A stretch of DNA of 64,000 nt from Afipia clevelandensis ATCC 49720 (GCF_000336555.1 NZ_KB375281.1:1785578-1849577), one strand, 5' to 3'; positions 25,479 to 32,034 are shown, counted from the stretch's first letter. The notes: generated from the sequence alone by a model not told the origin. Program-made: numbers and translations.

Positions 25479-25681
25479 GCGGCCTCCGCCTTAACGTGTC
25501 CAATCATTTGCGAGGGAGTGATGCCAGTCACTTCCTCGATCTTTGGCCACTGTGCCTTGCGCGGGAGGTGTTCGCCTCGTTCCCAGCGCGAGACTGTCAT
25601 CGCGTCAACACCTAAACGCTCGCCAGCCAATGGCTGAGAGAGGTTGAGGCTTAGGCGCCAAACTTTCAGTGGATGAGTCAT
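25472..25681 (-). CDS. Cro-like HTH repressor, 69 aa
   Basis: Single XRE/HTH domain: RLSLNLSQPLAGERLGVDAM, then TVSRWERGEHLPRKAQ, with a short tail (TGITPSQMIGHV). The recognition helix (MTVSRWE) is the same as in the divergent 106-aa protein. The -10 box TATAGT at 25692-25687 ends only five bases before the ATG, so the transcript should be leaderless. It is the first gene of the leftward early operon. Confidence 0.8.
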   Translation of the reverse strand: MTHPLKVWRLSLNLSQPLAGERLGVDAMTVSRWERGEHLPRKAQWPKIEEVTGITPSQMIGHVKAEAAQ

Positions 25682-25686
25682 GCCCC

Positions 25687-25716
25687 ACTATAGGCATAGA
25701 ATGTTAGTATCGTCAA
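25687..25716 (-). promoter_or_regulatory. Promoter of the Cro-like gene, leaderless
   Basis: Minus-strand TTGACG (25716-25711), an 18-base spacer and TATAGT (25692-25687). The transcript start falls at or within a base or two of the ATG. Operator A lies inside the spacer, so a bound repressor would block polymerase. Confidence 0.65.
25690..25708 (+). promoter_or_regulatory. Operator A
   Basis: ATAGGCATAGAATGTTAGT. Shares the bipartite motif TAGGCA-N6-GTTA with three other sites in 860 bases. Lies between -35 and -10 of the Cro promoter. Eighteen bases (TATAGGCATAGAATGTTA, offset by one) recur exactly, inverted, at 26532-26549. Confidence 0.75.
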
Positions 25717-25743
25717 TAGCAATATCATTCTATGAATATCGTA

Positions 25744-25762
25744 ATAGGCACAGCGGGTTAGT
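25744..25762 (+). promoter_or_regulatory. Operator C
   Basis: ATAGGCACAGCGGGTTAGT, identical to operator A in both conserved blocks but with a different central six bases. It is 54 bases from A and just before the CI-like gene. A weaker relative (ATAGCAATATCATTCTAT) is halfway between, at 25716. Confidence 0.7.
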
Positions 25763-25773
25763 ATGTTCTGCTG

Positions 25774-26094
25774 ATGGTCGTCAAAATTCATCCACGCCGC
25801 CCGAGGCGCGTTTATCTGGCGGAACACCGGGAGGCGCGAGGCCTCACCCAAAAGCAGCTCGCGGAGCGCTTGGGGTGCGATGTGATGACCGTTTCTAGGT
25901 GGGAGCTACAAAAGGTCGCCATTTCGACGGACGCGCTGGCGGCCCTCTCAGAGGCTCTTGGCGGCGACCTTATGGAGCCAGAAGACCTGTACCATCATCC
26001 CGACCGGCCAACGCCCAACCAGCTATTGCGAGACCAGCCCGCGGCGATCCAGGAGCAGGCGCTTTCCATCATCAAGGCAATTCGGAAGGCCTGA
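25774..26094 (+). CDS. CI-like HTH repressor, 106 aa, no peptidase domain
   Basis: XRE domain: YLAEHREARGLTQKQLAERL, then GCDVMTVSRWELQKVAISTD. The C-terminal part is a short helical tail (PNQLLRDQPAAIQEQALSII), perhaps for dimerisation. A LexA-type self-cleavage domain is absent, so RecA-driven cleavage is not expected. A candidate -10 (TAGTAT, 25759-25764) places the start two or three bases before the ATG, with no ribosome binding site: near-leaderless. A terminator follows. Confidence 0.8.
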   Translation: MVVKIHPRRPRRVYLAEHREARGLTQKQLAERLGCDVMTVSRWELQKVAISTDALAALSEALGGDLMEPEDLYHHPDRPTPNQLLRDQPAAIQEQALSIIKAIRKA

Positions 26095-26098
26095 AACG

Positions 26099-26133
26099 AA
26101 AGGCCCAGCCTATTAGGGCCGGGCCTTTGTTTG
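26099..26133 (+). terminator. Terminator after the CI-like gene
   Basis: AAAGGCCC and GGGCCTTT flank an inner GCC/GGC stem; TGTTTGG follows. It starts four bases after the stop and probably isolates the repressor gene from downstream genes. The T-run is short. Confidence 0.6.
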
Positions 26134-26266
26134 GTGCAGTTCTCACCGCCACCCAGCCCCGCAGGGCTAGGAATGTTCGCAGGCACGGCTTTCGCCGGTC
26201 GCATTGCCAGCTCACGTCCCCATAATAGCTATCCTGGCTAAAAGTTCAATTACCGTGAAAATGCAT

Positions 26267-26303
26267 ATCTGCGGGGGCATAATCTCGCATGGCCCCCGCA
26301 GAT
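26267..26303. other. Perfect 12-bp hairpin beside the tRNA
   Basis: ATCTGCGGGGGC and GCCCCCGCAGAT are separated by 13 bases. It lies 20 bases past the 3' end of the leftward tRNA, so it may stop tRNA transcription. Only a weak T-run (CATTTTC) follows on that strand. Confidence 0.5.
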
Positions 26304-26322
26304 CGCTCTCCCCTTAAAGGAG

Positions 26323-26412
26323 TGGCGGTGAGAGAGGGATTCGAACCCTCGGAAGATGCGACTCCTCGGCGGAACCTAAAACCGCTGCCTTCGACCGCTC
26401 GGCCACCTCACC
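26323..26412 (-). tRNA. Phage tRNA: serine-type body with UAG anticodon
   Basis: Full cloverleaf of 90 bases with encoded CCA. Acceptor GGTGAGG/TCTCACC, D-stem GCC/GGC, anticodon stem GCGG(T)/(T)CCGC with a loop TTTAGGT (U33, anticodon UAG, G37), a long class II variable arm (GAGGA/TCTTC) and T-arm GAGGG-TTCGAAT-CCCTC. The body start (GGTGAGGTGGCCGAG) and discriminator G73 are those of tRNA-Ser. The anticodon loop equals that of tRNA-Leu(UAG), and leucine tRNAs normally need A73. The 31-39 pair is T-T. It lies between the repressor and the small-gene array. Confidence 0.85.
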
Positions 26413-26496
26413 GTGTCGTGAATGTAGGTCGAATGTCCAAGTTTCCAAACAGATTTTGCGCCGCTAACCACCTGATTCTCCTCAGGAATGTTTTCT

Positions 26497-26515
26497 CATA
26501 ACTTTCTTTGCCTAC
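26497..26515 (-). promoter_or_regulatory. Operator E
   Basis: Plus-strand CATAACTTTCTTTGCCTAC, 16 of 19 bases identical to operator D and exactly 32 bases (three helical turns) before it. It lies just upstream of the -35 box of the promoter for the 26,604 gene. Confidence 0.65.
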
Positions 26516-26520
26516 TCCTA

Positions 26521-26550
26521 TTGCCTTCCATAACATTCTATGCCTATACT
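26521..26550 (+). promoter_or_regulatory. Promoter of the right-hand gene array
   Basis: TTGCCT (26521-26526), an 18-base spacer and TATACT (26545-26550). Operator D fills the spacer, the same arrangement as at the Cro promoter. It would drive 26,604 and perhaps the following genes, under control of the same repressors. Confidence 0.65.
26529..26548 (-). promoter_or_regulatory. Operator D
   Basis: CATAACATTCTATGCCTATA. The stretch 26532-26549 (TAACATTCTATGCCTATA) is the exact reverse complement of the 18 bases at operator A. Confidence 0.75.
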
Positions 26551-26603
26551 TCTCCCATAGCAGAGCCTTACCCATGTGGGGCTGGTGAAAAGGGGAAACG
26601 GAA

Positions 26604-26795
26604 ATGGCCAAGCAAGTAACTCACCTCAGCAAGATCGCACTGAACGCTCGCGGGTTCGCTGGCCATACCATCACCGGCACCCTCTGCAATCGTATGACCA
26701 GCTACGGCGACATCAACTGCACCGAGAACGAAGCTGAAGTCACCTGCAAACTCTGCCTTCGCGAACTCTCCTACCGAAGAAAGCGGGTGGCCTGA
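26604..26795 (+). CDS. Small Cys-containing phage protein, 63 aa
   Basis: MAKQVTHLSKIALNARGFAG, then NCTENEAEVTCKLCLRELSY, with a basic end (RRKRVA). The CKLC pair and two earlier Cys suggest a small zinc ribbon. AAAGGGG precedes the ATG. It is the first gene behind an operator-controlled promoter, so it may be made early in induction or in the lysogen. A GGGCCAC/GTGGCCC hairpin follows at 26,799-26,819. Confidence 0.65.
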   Translation: MAKQVTHLSKIALNARGFAGHTITGTLCNRMTSYGDINCTENEAEVTCKLCLRELSYRRKRVA

Positions 26796-26871
26796 GACGG
26801 GCCACTCAGTTCGTGGCCCCTCGTAGGTGGGGTTCTCTCCTTCTGGAAATCTTTACTGAAACGAATTGGGG

Positions 26872-27267
26872 ATGAAGATGCAGTCAAGTTCCTCAGAAAA
26901 CGATCATCGCGGCCAACAGAGCGCTCCGGTAGTGAGTGGTCGTACGTTCAATTGGCCCAAGGCTCTCTTGGTTCGCCGCCTTAAGCAAAACACTTGGCAT
27001 GCTGACGTCAGCTTCGCCGCCGAACCGACCGATGCTGAACTGGACGCGCTAGGGGCGTTCCTGCGCGACAATCACAAGCATGTCCGCGCTGTAAACAGCC
27101 ATGAAGCTCTGGTGAAGGCGCTGGATGAATGTCAGCGCGCTCTTGCAATGATGGTCCAGCCGTCAGCTATCAAAGCCACAAGCAGCATGAACGCTTGGAC
27201 GATAGCTGTCATGGCCGAGGCCTCTGCCCGCGCCGCCCTCGCCTCTGCCCGCGAGGTGCAGCAATGA
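26872..27267 (+). CDS. Small phage protein, 131 aa
   Basis: Starts at ATG 26872 or 26878 (MQSSSSENDHRGQQSAPVVS). A folded core appears at RLKQNTWHADVSFAAEPTDA and ALVKALDECQRALAMMVQPS, then Ala-rich helices. The stop overlaps the next start (ATGA). No family recognised. Confidence 0.55.
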   Translation: MKMQSSSSENDHRGQQSAPVVSGRTFNWPKALLVRRLKQNTWHADVSFAAEPTDAELDALGAFLRDNHKHVRAVNSHEALVKALDECQRALAMMVQPSAIKATSSMNAWTIAVMAEASARAALASAREVQQ

Positions 27268-27545
27268 CACGCAAATTCATCACCGATCTATTCACCGGCA
27301 AAGAGCATCAGTCCTTTACCTCACGCGAAGAACTGATCCGCGCCATTACGGCCAATGGCTTTGCACCTGACACCGTTCATGAGGTGGAAGCCCCGGCGAT
27401 CTGCAATGACGTCACGGATGACATTGCATGGGGCGTTGTTGAGTTCCGCAGAGCTGATGGCGATGACCTGACCGATCTTGAACGAGACTTCGTTGAGCAG
27501 ACCATCGGGATAGAAGCTGCTCGTTCGTCTATGGAGGCAGCATGA
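27264..27545 (+). CDS. Small phage protein, 93 aa
   Basis: The start at 27264 (MTRKFITDLFTGKEHQSFTS) forms ATGA with the previous stop; the longer frame upstream is the shadow of that gene. Acidic middle (CNDVTDDIAWGVVEFRRADG) and helical end. Unknown function. Confidence 0.6.
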   Translation: MTRKFITDLFTGKEHQSFTSREELIRAITANGFAPDTVHEVEAPAICNDVTDDIAWGVVEFRRADGDDLTDLERDFVEQTIGIEAARSSMEAA

Positions 27546-27751
27546 CCAGCACAGCGGGGCGGACATGGCAGGACGACGCGAAGGATTATTGGCGCGGCGT
27601 TCGTGGCGAATTTGCCAGCGGCAAGCGCAAGTTCACAATCATCAAGCCTCAGCCGCTTGCCCATGAGCGCATTCCGCTTCTTGAGGCAGAAATTGTGAGA
27701 CTGAAAGCGGAGATTGATAGCTTGCGCGCCGCCAAGACCGGGGGTGCGTGA
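27542..27751 (+). CDS. Coiled-coil phage protein, 69 aa
   Basis: MTSTAGRTWQDDAKDYWRGV opens the protein, and the second half is a clear coiled coil (IPLLEAEIVRLKAEIDSLRA). Joined to both neighbours by overlapping stop-start codons. Such proteins are common in this kind of array; role unknown. Confidence 0.6.
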   Translation: MTSTAGRTWQDDAKDYWRGVRGEFASGKRKFTIIKPQPLAHERIPLLEAEIVRLKAEIDSLRAAKTGGA

Positions 27752-27948
27752 TGATCGTCGGCTGTTATTCGATGGACCTATACTGCCGTAATCATCCGGT
27801 CAGCACGGGGTCTATGGAGAGCGCCTGTCGCTCGCAGGAGACGTTTATTGGCGAGAACGCCTCAGAATGCCGCACTAAGGCCCGCAAGAATAAATGGCGG
27901 TTTGGCCCAGATGGCGACGTGACTTGTCGCCATTGCTTGAGCAGGTGA
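27751..27948 (+). CDS. Small zinc-ribbon-like phage protein, 65 aa
   Basis: MIVGCYSMDLYCRNHPVSTG, then ASECRTKARKNKWRFGPDGD and VTCRHCLSR. The paired Cys/His (YCRNH and CRHC) with a positively charged middle resemble small zinc-binding phage proteins. The ATG overlaps the previous stop; an in-frame GTG lies just before it. Confidence 0.6.
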   Translation: MIVGCYSMDLYCRNHPVSTGSMESACRSQETFIGENASECRTKARKNKWRFGPDGDVTCRHCLSR

Positions 27949-27952
27949 TGCC

Positions 27953-28135
27953 ATGACCCCTCGCCTTGATCTGATGACCAACAGTGAAGCCACGGAATAT
28001 CTAAGAGAAGTATGGCAAGCAAATAGAGGATTAGTTGGAGAAGAGAGGTTTCAGCGAAGATGCGTACAAAGAGCCATCGCGGAAACAACTCCAACTGCAC
28101 GTACTGAGTTTTCAATCGAAGGGGCAACGCAATGA
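27953..28135 (+). CDS. Small phage protein, 60 aa
   Basis: MTPRLDLMTNSEATEYLREV, then EERFQRRCVQRAIAETTPTA. The end, encoding ARTEFSIEGATQ, contains the recurring DNA linker CACGTACTGAGTTTT (28,098-28,112) described in the findings. Stop and next start overlap. Confidence 0.5.
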   Translation: MTPRLDLMTNSEATEYLREVWQANRGLVGEERFQRRCVQRAIAETTPTARTEFSIEGATQ

Positions 28136-28434
28136 ATGCAGAGCTTAAGAAGAAGTGGATCGAAGCGTTGCGCTCAGGCGAATATGAGCAAGGCCGCAAC
28201 TATTTCGAGAAAGCAGGAAAATTCTGTTGCCTCGGGGTGCTGTGCAAGGTCGCTGGCAAGCCGACGACGCGCGCCGAAGATGATGTCGGCAATTGGCATT
28301 TTGCTGAGACAACGCTTCCCCTTGGAATGGACATGCGCCTTGCGACGCTCAATGACAAGGGATCGTCCTTCTCTGAAATTGCCGACTACATCGAAGCCAA
28401 AATTCCGGCTGACGAACACTCACACACTGACTGA
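28132..28434 (+). CDS. Conserved phage protein, 100 aa
   Basis: MNAELKKKWIEALRSGEYEQ, then FCCLGVLCKVAGKPTTRAED. The W-x-x-ALRSG.Y.QG plus KFCCLGVLC pattern is widespread in prophages and always of unknown function. The C-terminus varies (SEIADYIEAKIPADEHSH). It is well supported as a gene by the conserved motif. Confidence 0.75.
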   Translation: MNAELKKKWIEALRSGEYEQGRNYFEKAGKFCCLGVLCKVAGKPTTRAEDDVGNWHFAETTLPLGMDMRLATLNDKGSSFSEIADYIEAKIPADEHSHTD

Positions 28435-28501
28435 ACTGCTCTGTGTCGATGAATGCTTTCTGCGGTGAATCTCTTTCTGAACCTCAAGGGCACTAAAACA
28501 G

Positions 28502-28831
28502 ATGACATTCAAGATCGGGATGAAGGTTGTTTGTGTAAACGCATCTCTCCCCCCGTCCCGCGCCGTTCTGGGGCAGATGCGCCATGTGATGGAACTGGTA
28601 GAGGGGCACATTTACACGATTGCGGCGGTCGGGCTGCGTCATCCACTAGATGCAACGCAAGGTGAGTGCGTTCTGGTTGAAGAAGTGCAGCGCGGATGGA
28701 ACGAACCATTTTGGGCCTCTCGCTTCCGTCCTGCCGTCTCTCCCAAACAACAAGCCAGCTTCACGACTGGTGCTCCAAGAGATTCTAGGAAGTGGGACTG
28801 CCGCAGGAAGCGGGTTGAGGTGGTGTCATGA
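28502..28831 (+). CDS. SH3-like small phage protein, 109 aa
   Basis: The first 75 residues (FKIGMKVVCVNASLPPSRAV, then MELVEGHIYTIAAVG and FWASRFRPAV) follow the pattern of small beta-barrel phage proteins that begin G.KVVC and end F.A.RFRP. The last 30 residues are basic and look like an added tail. Overlaps the following start (ATGA). Confidence 0.65.
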   Translation: MTFKIGMKVVCVNASLPPSRAVLGQMRHVMELVEGHIYTIAAVGLRHPLDATQGECVLVEEVQRGWNEPFWASRFRPAVSPKQQASFTTGAPRDSRKWDCRRKRVEVVS

Positions 28832-29409
28832 CCGTATCTGAACCGTCAGAAGTGATTCAGCCAAGCATACCAGATTGCGGGCAGAGCAATGAACAGTCCG
28901 CTCCGCAACTAAGTCCGGCATGGCGAACGATTGACACTGCGCCGAAGGACGGGACGCAGATCGATCTCTGGCTAACGCCTCCGAAAGGCGCGCTATCTGG
29001 CGGCGGGTATGGACGTGTCTGCGATTGTTGGTTCGCTGAGGGCAAGTGGTGGCGCTACGACGAAACCAAATATGCGTCCGATTTTCCAAATCTTCGCAGC
29101 GAAGTCTGGAATGTTAGCCACTGGATGAGCCGCCCTGCCCAGCCAGCAGTTGCGGATACGCGTCGTCGGCCTCGTGAGTGGAGTTTCTTCTGCTCCATTT
29201 TCCTCCACCCGGAAGGACGAACGAGCATGAGCAAACTTGACGATCTTCACAAGGCGGCCTTGGAAGCCGCTCAAGCATTCGAGGACGCTGCGTCATACGA
29301 GGAAGCGATGTGGACCGGATGGGGCGATTGCGTCGTACCAGCACTCGCTGAAATGCGCCGCGTGAAGGCGCAACAGGCTGTCTGCGCTTTGCGGGATGCC
29401 CAGCCATGA
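28828..29409 (+). CDS. DUF551-like protein fused to a second small domain
   Basis: 193 residues. Residues 30-105 match the DUF551 pattern: PAWRTIDTAPKDGTQIDLWL, then DCWFAEGKWWRYDE and VWNVSHWMSRP. Normally such proteins stop soon after this. Here the frame continues through a low-quality stretch (DTRRRPREWSFFCSIF) into MSKLDDLHKAALEAAQAFED, which has its own GGAAGGA ribosome site before 29,227. It may be two genes joined by loss of a stop codon. The linker GCCAGCAGTTGCGGA (29,142-29,156) lies at the joint. Confidence 0.6.
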   Translation: MTVSEPSEVIQPSIPDCGQSNEQSAPQLSPAWRTIDTAPKDGTQIDLWLTPPKGALSGGGYGRVCDCWFAEGKWWRYDETKYASDFPNLRSEVWNVSHWMSRPAQPAVADTRRRPREWSFFCSIFLHPEGRTSMSKLDDLHKAALEAAQAFEDAASYEEAMWTGWGDCVVPALAEMRRVKAQQAVCALRDAQP

Positions 29410-30419
29410 CAGCAGCACGTTCCGATTTGATGGCGTTGGCGGAGCTTTTCGAGAAAAAGCTGACTACCGATGTGCGCACTGATTGGTCTGCTCAATTGGT
29501 CAATGACCCGAGCGAATACAACTACATCAACATTTCCATCCGCATACCTGCTGCGAAGAAATATCTTGATGCCCTCCGTCTCGCAGCATCGCAGCCGGAC
29601 AGGGAAGCGTGGCGCGAAATTATCAAGCAGCCCGATGAGCGTGAACTTCCGACATACGGGCAAATTCCTTGGGATCAGCTTGGTCGCGATGTGGTCGGAG
29701 CTCAATTCGCGCACCGGCGTGACTACGATTTTGACTCATCATTCTATCCCGGACACCAAATGGTGCCGCAGATCAATTTTAATTCGCTCGCGCGGATCGT
29801 GGACAAGTATCGTTATTACGGCTTGCCATGTACAGAACCCTCCCTGCTCTCAGGAGCGGGCACGAAATCTGACGGCGGGGGGCCAAGCAATCTACGCAAC
29901 ACTATTTTAGGCCAGATCAAACGGTGTCGAATGTCTGGCGAAAGTGAAGAAATGCTTTCGCGTTGGATTTGCGAAGCGGTGCGGCCCCTTATCCCGTCAG
30001 ACCCCTCTCCCGGCCCTGATGTGAGGGAGGCGTGGGCGACGCTTCGCAGCGAACTCTTGTGGCAAACGGAATGTAATTTCCGCCAAATGCAAGGCACCAA
30101 CTGGACCTCGTTCGTTGAACAGATGGATCAAGCTATCTCCGCTCTCACCCGTCCTTTAGGGGGATTTGTTCAGGGAAGTATCGCTACAAAGCAATCCACG
30201 GACCCCGAAGGCAGTTCACGTACTGAGACTGCTTTAGATATTCTTGAACAGAATTGTTGGGATTTGCGCTGCGTCGATATCCCAACAGGTGCGGGCGATG
30301 CTGACATCGGCTGGCATATTGTTGAGCACCACATGGCCCCGCCAAAAGAGCGGATCATTGGCTATGGAAATGCTCCGCTCGATGCCCTGATGGATGCAAT
30401 GAGCAGGGGGCCGAAATGA
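29406..30419 (+). CDS. Phage protein, 337 aa, possibly composite
   Basis: No known domain. MTAARSDLMALAELFEKKLT is followed by a middle part (WREIIKQPDERELPTYGQIP) and a final segment SRTETALDILEQNCWDLRCV, then EHHMAPPKERIIGYGNAPLD. The last segment begins right after a copy of the linker CACGTACTGAG (30,217), which suggests that the gene was assembled from modules. Overlaps both neighbours by four bases. Confidence 0.55.
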   Translation: MTAARSDLMALAELFEKKLTTDVRTDWSAQLVNDPSEYNYINISIRIPAAKKYLDALRLAASQPDREAWREIIKQPDERELPTYGQIPWDQLGRDVVGAQFAHRRDYDFDSSFYPGHQMVPQINFNSLARIVDKYRYYGLPCTEPSLLSGAGTKSDGGGPSNLRNTILGQIKRCRMSGESEEMLSRWICEAVRPLIPSDPSPGPDVREAWATLRSELLWQTECNFRQMQGTNWTSFVEQMDQAISALTRPLGGFVQGSIATKQSTDPEGSSRTETALDILEQNCWDLRCVDIPTGAGDADIGWHIVEHHMAPPKERIIGYGNAPLDALMDAMSRGPK

Positions 30420-30679
30420 GCACCAGCAAGATTTTCCTGTGCGTTGATAGGGATGGGTGGACCGGCGGCTATCAGCTTTCGATTGATGACGACCATGGCG
30501 GGTTTCGCATCGCGGGACCGAAATACAACGGTTCAAGCAAGAGCATCATTCGACATCAGATCACGGCGCGGGATGCAGGCCGGATTCGGGAATATCTCGA
30601 CAAGATAGCGCCAGCAGTTGCGGAGACGGATGCTGATGCCCAGCGGGATGACGGCGGCGGGGAGCCGGAAACACATTGA
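30416..30679 (+). CDS. Small phage protein, 87 aa
   Basis: MSTSKIFLCVDRDGWTGGYQ then GFRIAGPKYNGSSKSIIRHQ, a compact beta-rich core. The tail (AETDADAQRDDGGG) is encoded by the linkers GCCAGCAGTTGCGGA and TGCGGAGACGGATGC. Function unknown. Confidence 0.6.
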   Translation: MSTSKIFLCVDRDGWTGGYQLSIDDDHGGFRIAGPKYNGSSKSIIRHQITARDAGRIREYLDKIAPAVAETDADAQRDDGGGEPETH

Positions 30680-30703
30680 AATTACAAACCCTAGGAGAAA
30701 ATC

Positions 30704-30937
30704 ATGAGACTTACGTCTGAAGAAATATCAAAATTGCCTGTCCCGTTTAGTGCATTGCAGGCGTGTATGGCTGGGGGCGTTCAGCAGTCCACCCACAACG
30801 TAGCGATCTGGCGCGCTGACGGCACGGTGGAATGGATCGGCGGCCACCATCCCGATACGACCCTCAACCCAGGAGACGAGGTTGAACTCGTCCCAAAGGC
30901 GAATAGCGGAAGCTTCGCCTCCGACGTGAGAAGCTAA
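30704..30937 (+). CDS. Small phage protein, 77 aa
   Basis: AGGAG precedes the ATG. MRLTSEEISKLPVPFSALQA, then NVAIWRADGTVEWIGGHHPD and LNPGDEVELVPKAN, looks like a small beta domain. One base separates its stop from the next start. Confidence 0.6.
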   Translation: MRLTSEEISKLPVPFSALQACMAGGVQQSTHNVAIWRADGTVEWIGGHHPDTTLNPGDEVELVPKANSGSFASDVRS

Positions 30938-30938
30938 A

Positions 30939-31235
30939 ATGACCGAGCAGATCAAGGTCGGCCCAGAATCGGTGACGGTAGACGCCCTGCTTGATGCCCG
31001 CATCAATACAGGATGCGACACCGACGAACCCTCATTGAGGAGTCTAATCCAACATTATTACAAGTCATGGAACGACAACCCCGCATGGTGGCTAAAGCAA
31101 TACAACAAGTACATTTATGCATTAGCGGTAGCATTCCCAATTTCATCTCCCGTTAAGGCGCATGCGGAGACGGATGCCCGCGAGAGTTCGGAATTTCCGC
31201 CTCCTGCGGTCTTTACTGATCCCACCCCCACCTAA
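30939..31235 (+). CDS. Small phage protein, 98 aa
   Basis: MTEQIKVGPESVTVDALLDA, then LIQHYYKSWNDNPAWWLKQY with a short hydrophobic run (YALAVAFPIS). The tail AHAETDARESSEFP is again encoded by the linker TGCGGAGACGGATGC (31,163-31,177), shared with 30,416-30,679. No family. Confidence 0.55.
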   Translation: MTEQIKVGPESVTVDALLDARINTGCDTDEPSLRSLIQHYYKSWNDNPAWWLKQYNKYIYALAVAFPISSPVKAHAETDARESSEFPPPAVFTDPTPT

Positions 31236-31274
31236 CACAGAGCATTAAGCCCACGGACTGCATTGGAGAGAGAG

Positions 31275-31442
31275 ATGGCCGATCATAACGAAATTCGGGA
31301 TCGCGAGAAGAAGGAAAACGATACGGCCCTCATCCAAGCAAGGTCGCAAAACAAGCCGATTACCTTTATCGCCCACGACGGTTGCGAAGTTACTGTCACG
31401 CCTGACGGGCGCGTGTTTTACAACATGTCCGATTGGTACTGA
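31275..31442 (+). CDS. Small phage protein, 55 aa
   Basis: GGAGAGAG precedes an ATG at 31275. MADHNEIRDREKKENDTALI is charged and helical; FIAHDGCEVTVTPDGRVFYN forms a small beta part ending MSDWY. A complete, well-spaced ORF. Unknown function. Confidence 0.6.
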   Translation: MADHNEIRDREKKENDTALIQARSQNKPITFIAHDGCEVTVTPDGRVFYNMSDWY

Positions 31443-31498
31443 CCACCCTCCTAGGCAAAGGAAAGCGCTTTGCTGATAGGCAACCAGGAGAACAGAGA

Positions 31499-31882
31499 AT
31501 GGAAGTGAGTGAGAGGCCGATCCGAGTTTTAGTCTGCGGAGGTCGTCACTTCAATGATGCGCTCACGCTCGGGTCATGGCTTGGCGGCATTCACAAGCAG
31601 CAGGGCATTTCATTGCTGATCGAAGGCGGCGCTCCAGGTGCTGACTTCATGGCTCGTAAGTTTGCCGAATGGCAGGGCATTCCCACAAAGACCTTTGAGG
31701 CCGACTGGGATCGCCACGGGCGCGCTGCTGGACCTATTCGCAACAAGCAGATGTTGGACGATGGCAAGCCCGATCTGGTCGTCGCGTTCGAGGGCGGGCA
31801 AGGAACCAAGAACATGGTTTCGCAAGCCGTTGAGGCTGGCGTTCGAGTCATCCTCGCAACCAAAATCACAACACCGCACTGA
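31499..31882 (+). CDS. SLOG-family (DUF2493, YspA/cpYpsA-like) protein
   Basis: 127 residues from the ATG at 31499, which has AGGAG eight bases upstream. IRVLVCGGRHFNDALTLGSW is the nucleotide-binding P-loop-like start of a SLOG fold; IEGGAPGADFMARKFAEW and WDRHGRAAGPIRNKQML are the two other conserved blocks. SLOG proteins bind nucleotide ligands such as ADP-ribose derivatives and occur in defence and counter-defence systems. The role here is unknown. Confidence 0.88.
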   Translation: MEVSERPIRVLVCGGRHFNDALTLGSWLGGIHKQQGISLLIEGGAPGADFMARKFAEWQGIPTKTFEADWDRHGRAAGPIRNKQMLDDGKPDLVVAFEGGQGTKNMVSQAVEAGVRVILATKITTPH

Positions 31883-31893
31883 GGACCCACCCC

Positions 31894-31983
31894 ATGCAAG
31901 TAACCGATGAAATGGTGAGTCCCGCCCCATCCCAACTTAGCAAGAGGGGTGATGCAGAAAGAGACTCAATTCAGGAAGCCTGA
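31894..31983 (+). CDS. Truncated small ORF, 29 aa
   Basis: MQVTDEMVSPAPSQLSKRGD then AERDSIQEA. GAGGAC precedes the ATG. The start resembles the head of a common small phage protein, and the tail GDAERDSIQEA mirrors the tail of the Lar-like protein (GDAEEGSTQK) and its DNA. This looks like a head joined to a tail with the body deleted. Confidence 0.35.
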   Translation: MQVTDEMVSPAPSQLSKRGDAERDSIQEA

Positions 31984-32034
31984 ATCGAGACAGAACTTTT
32001 AATTCACGGACTGCAACCACGGACGGAGATTGAG

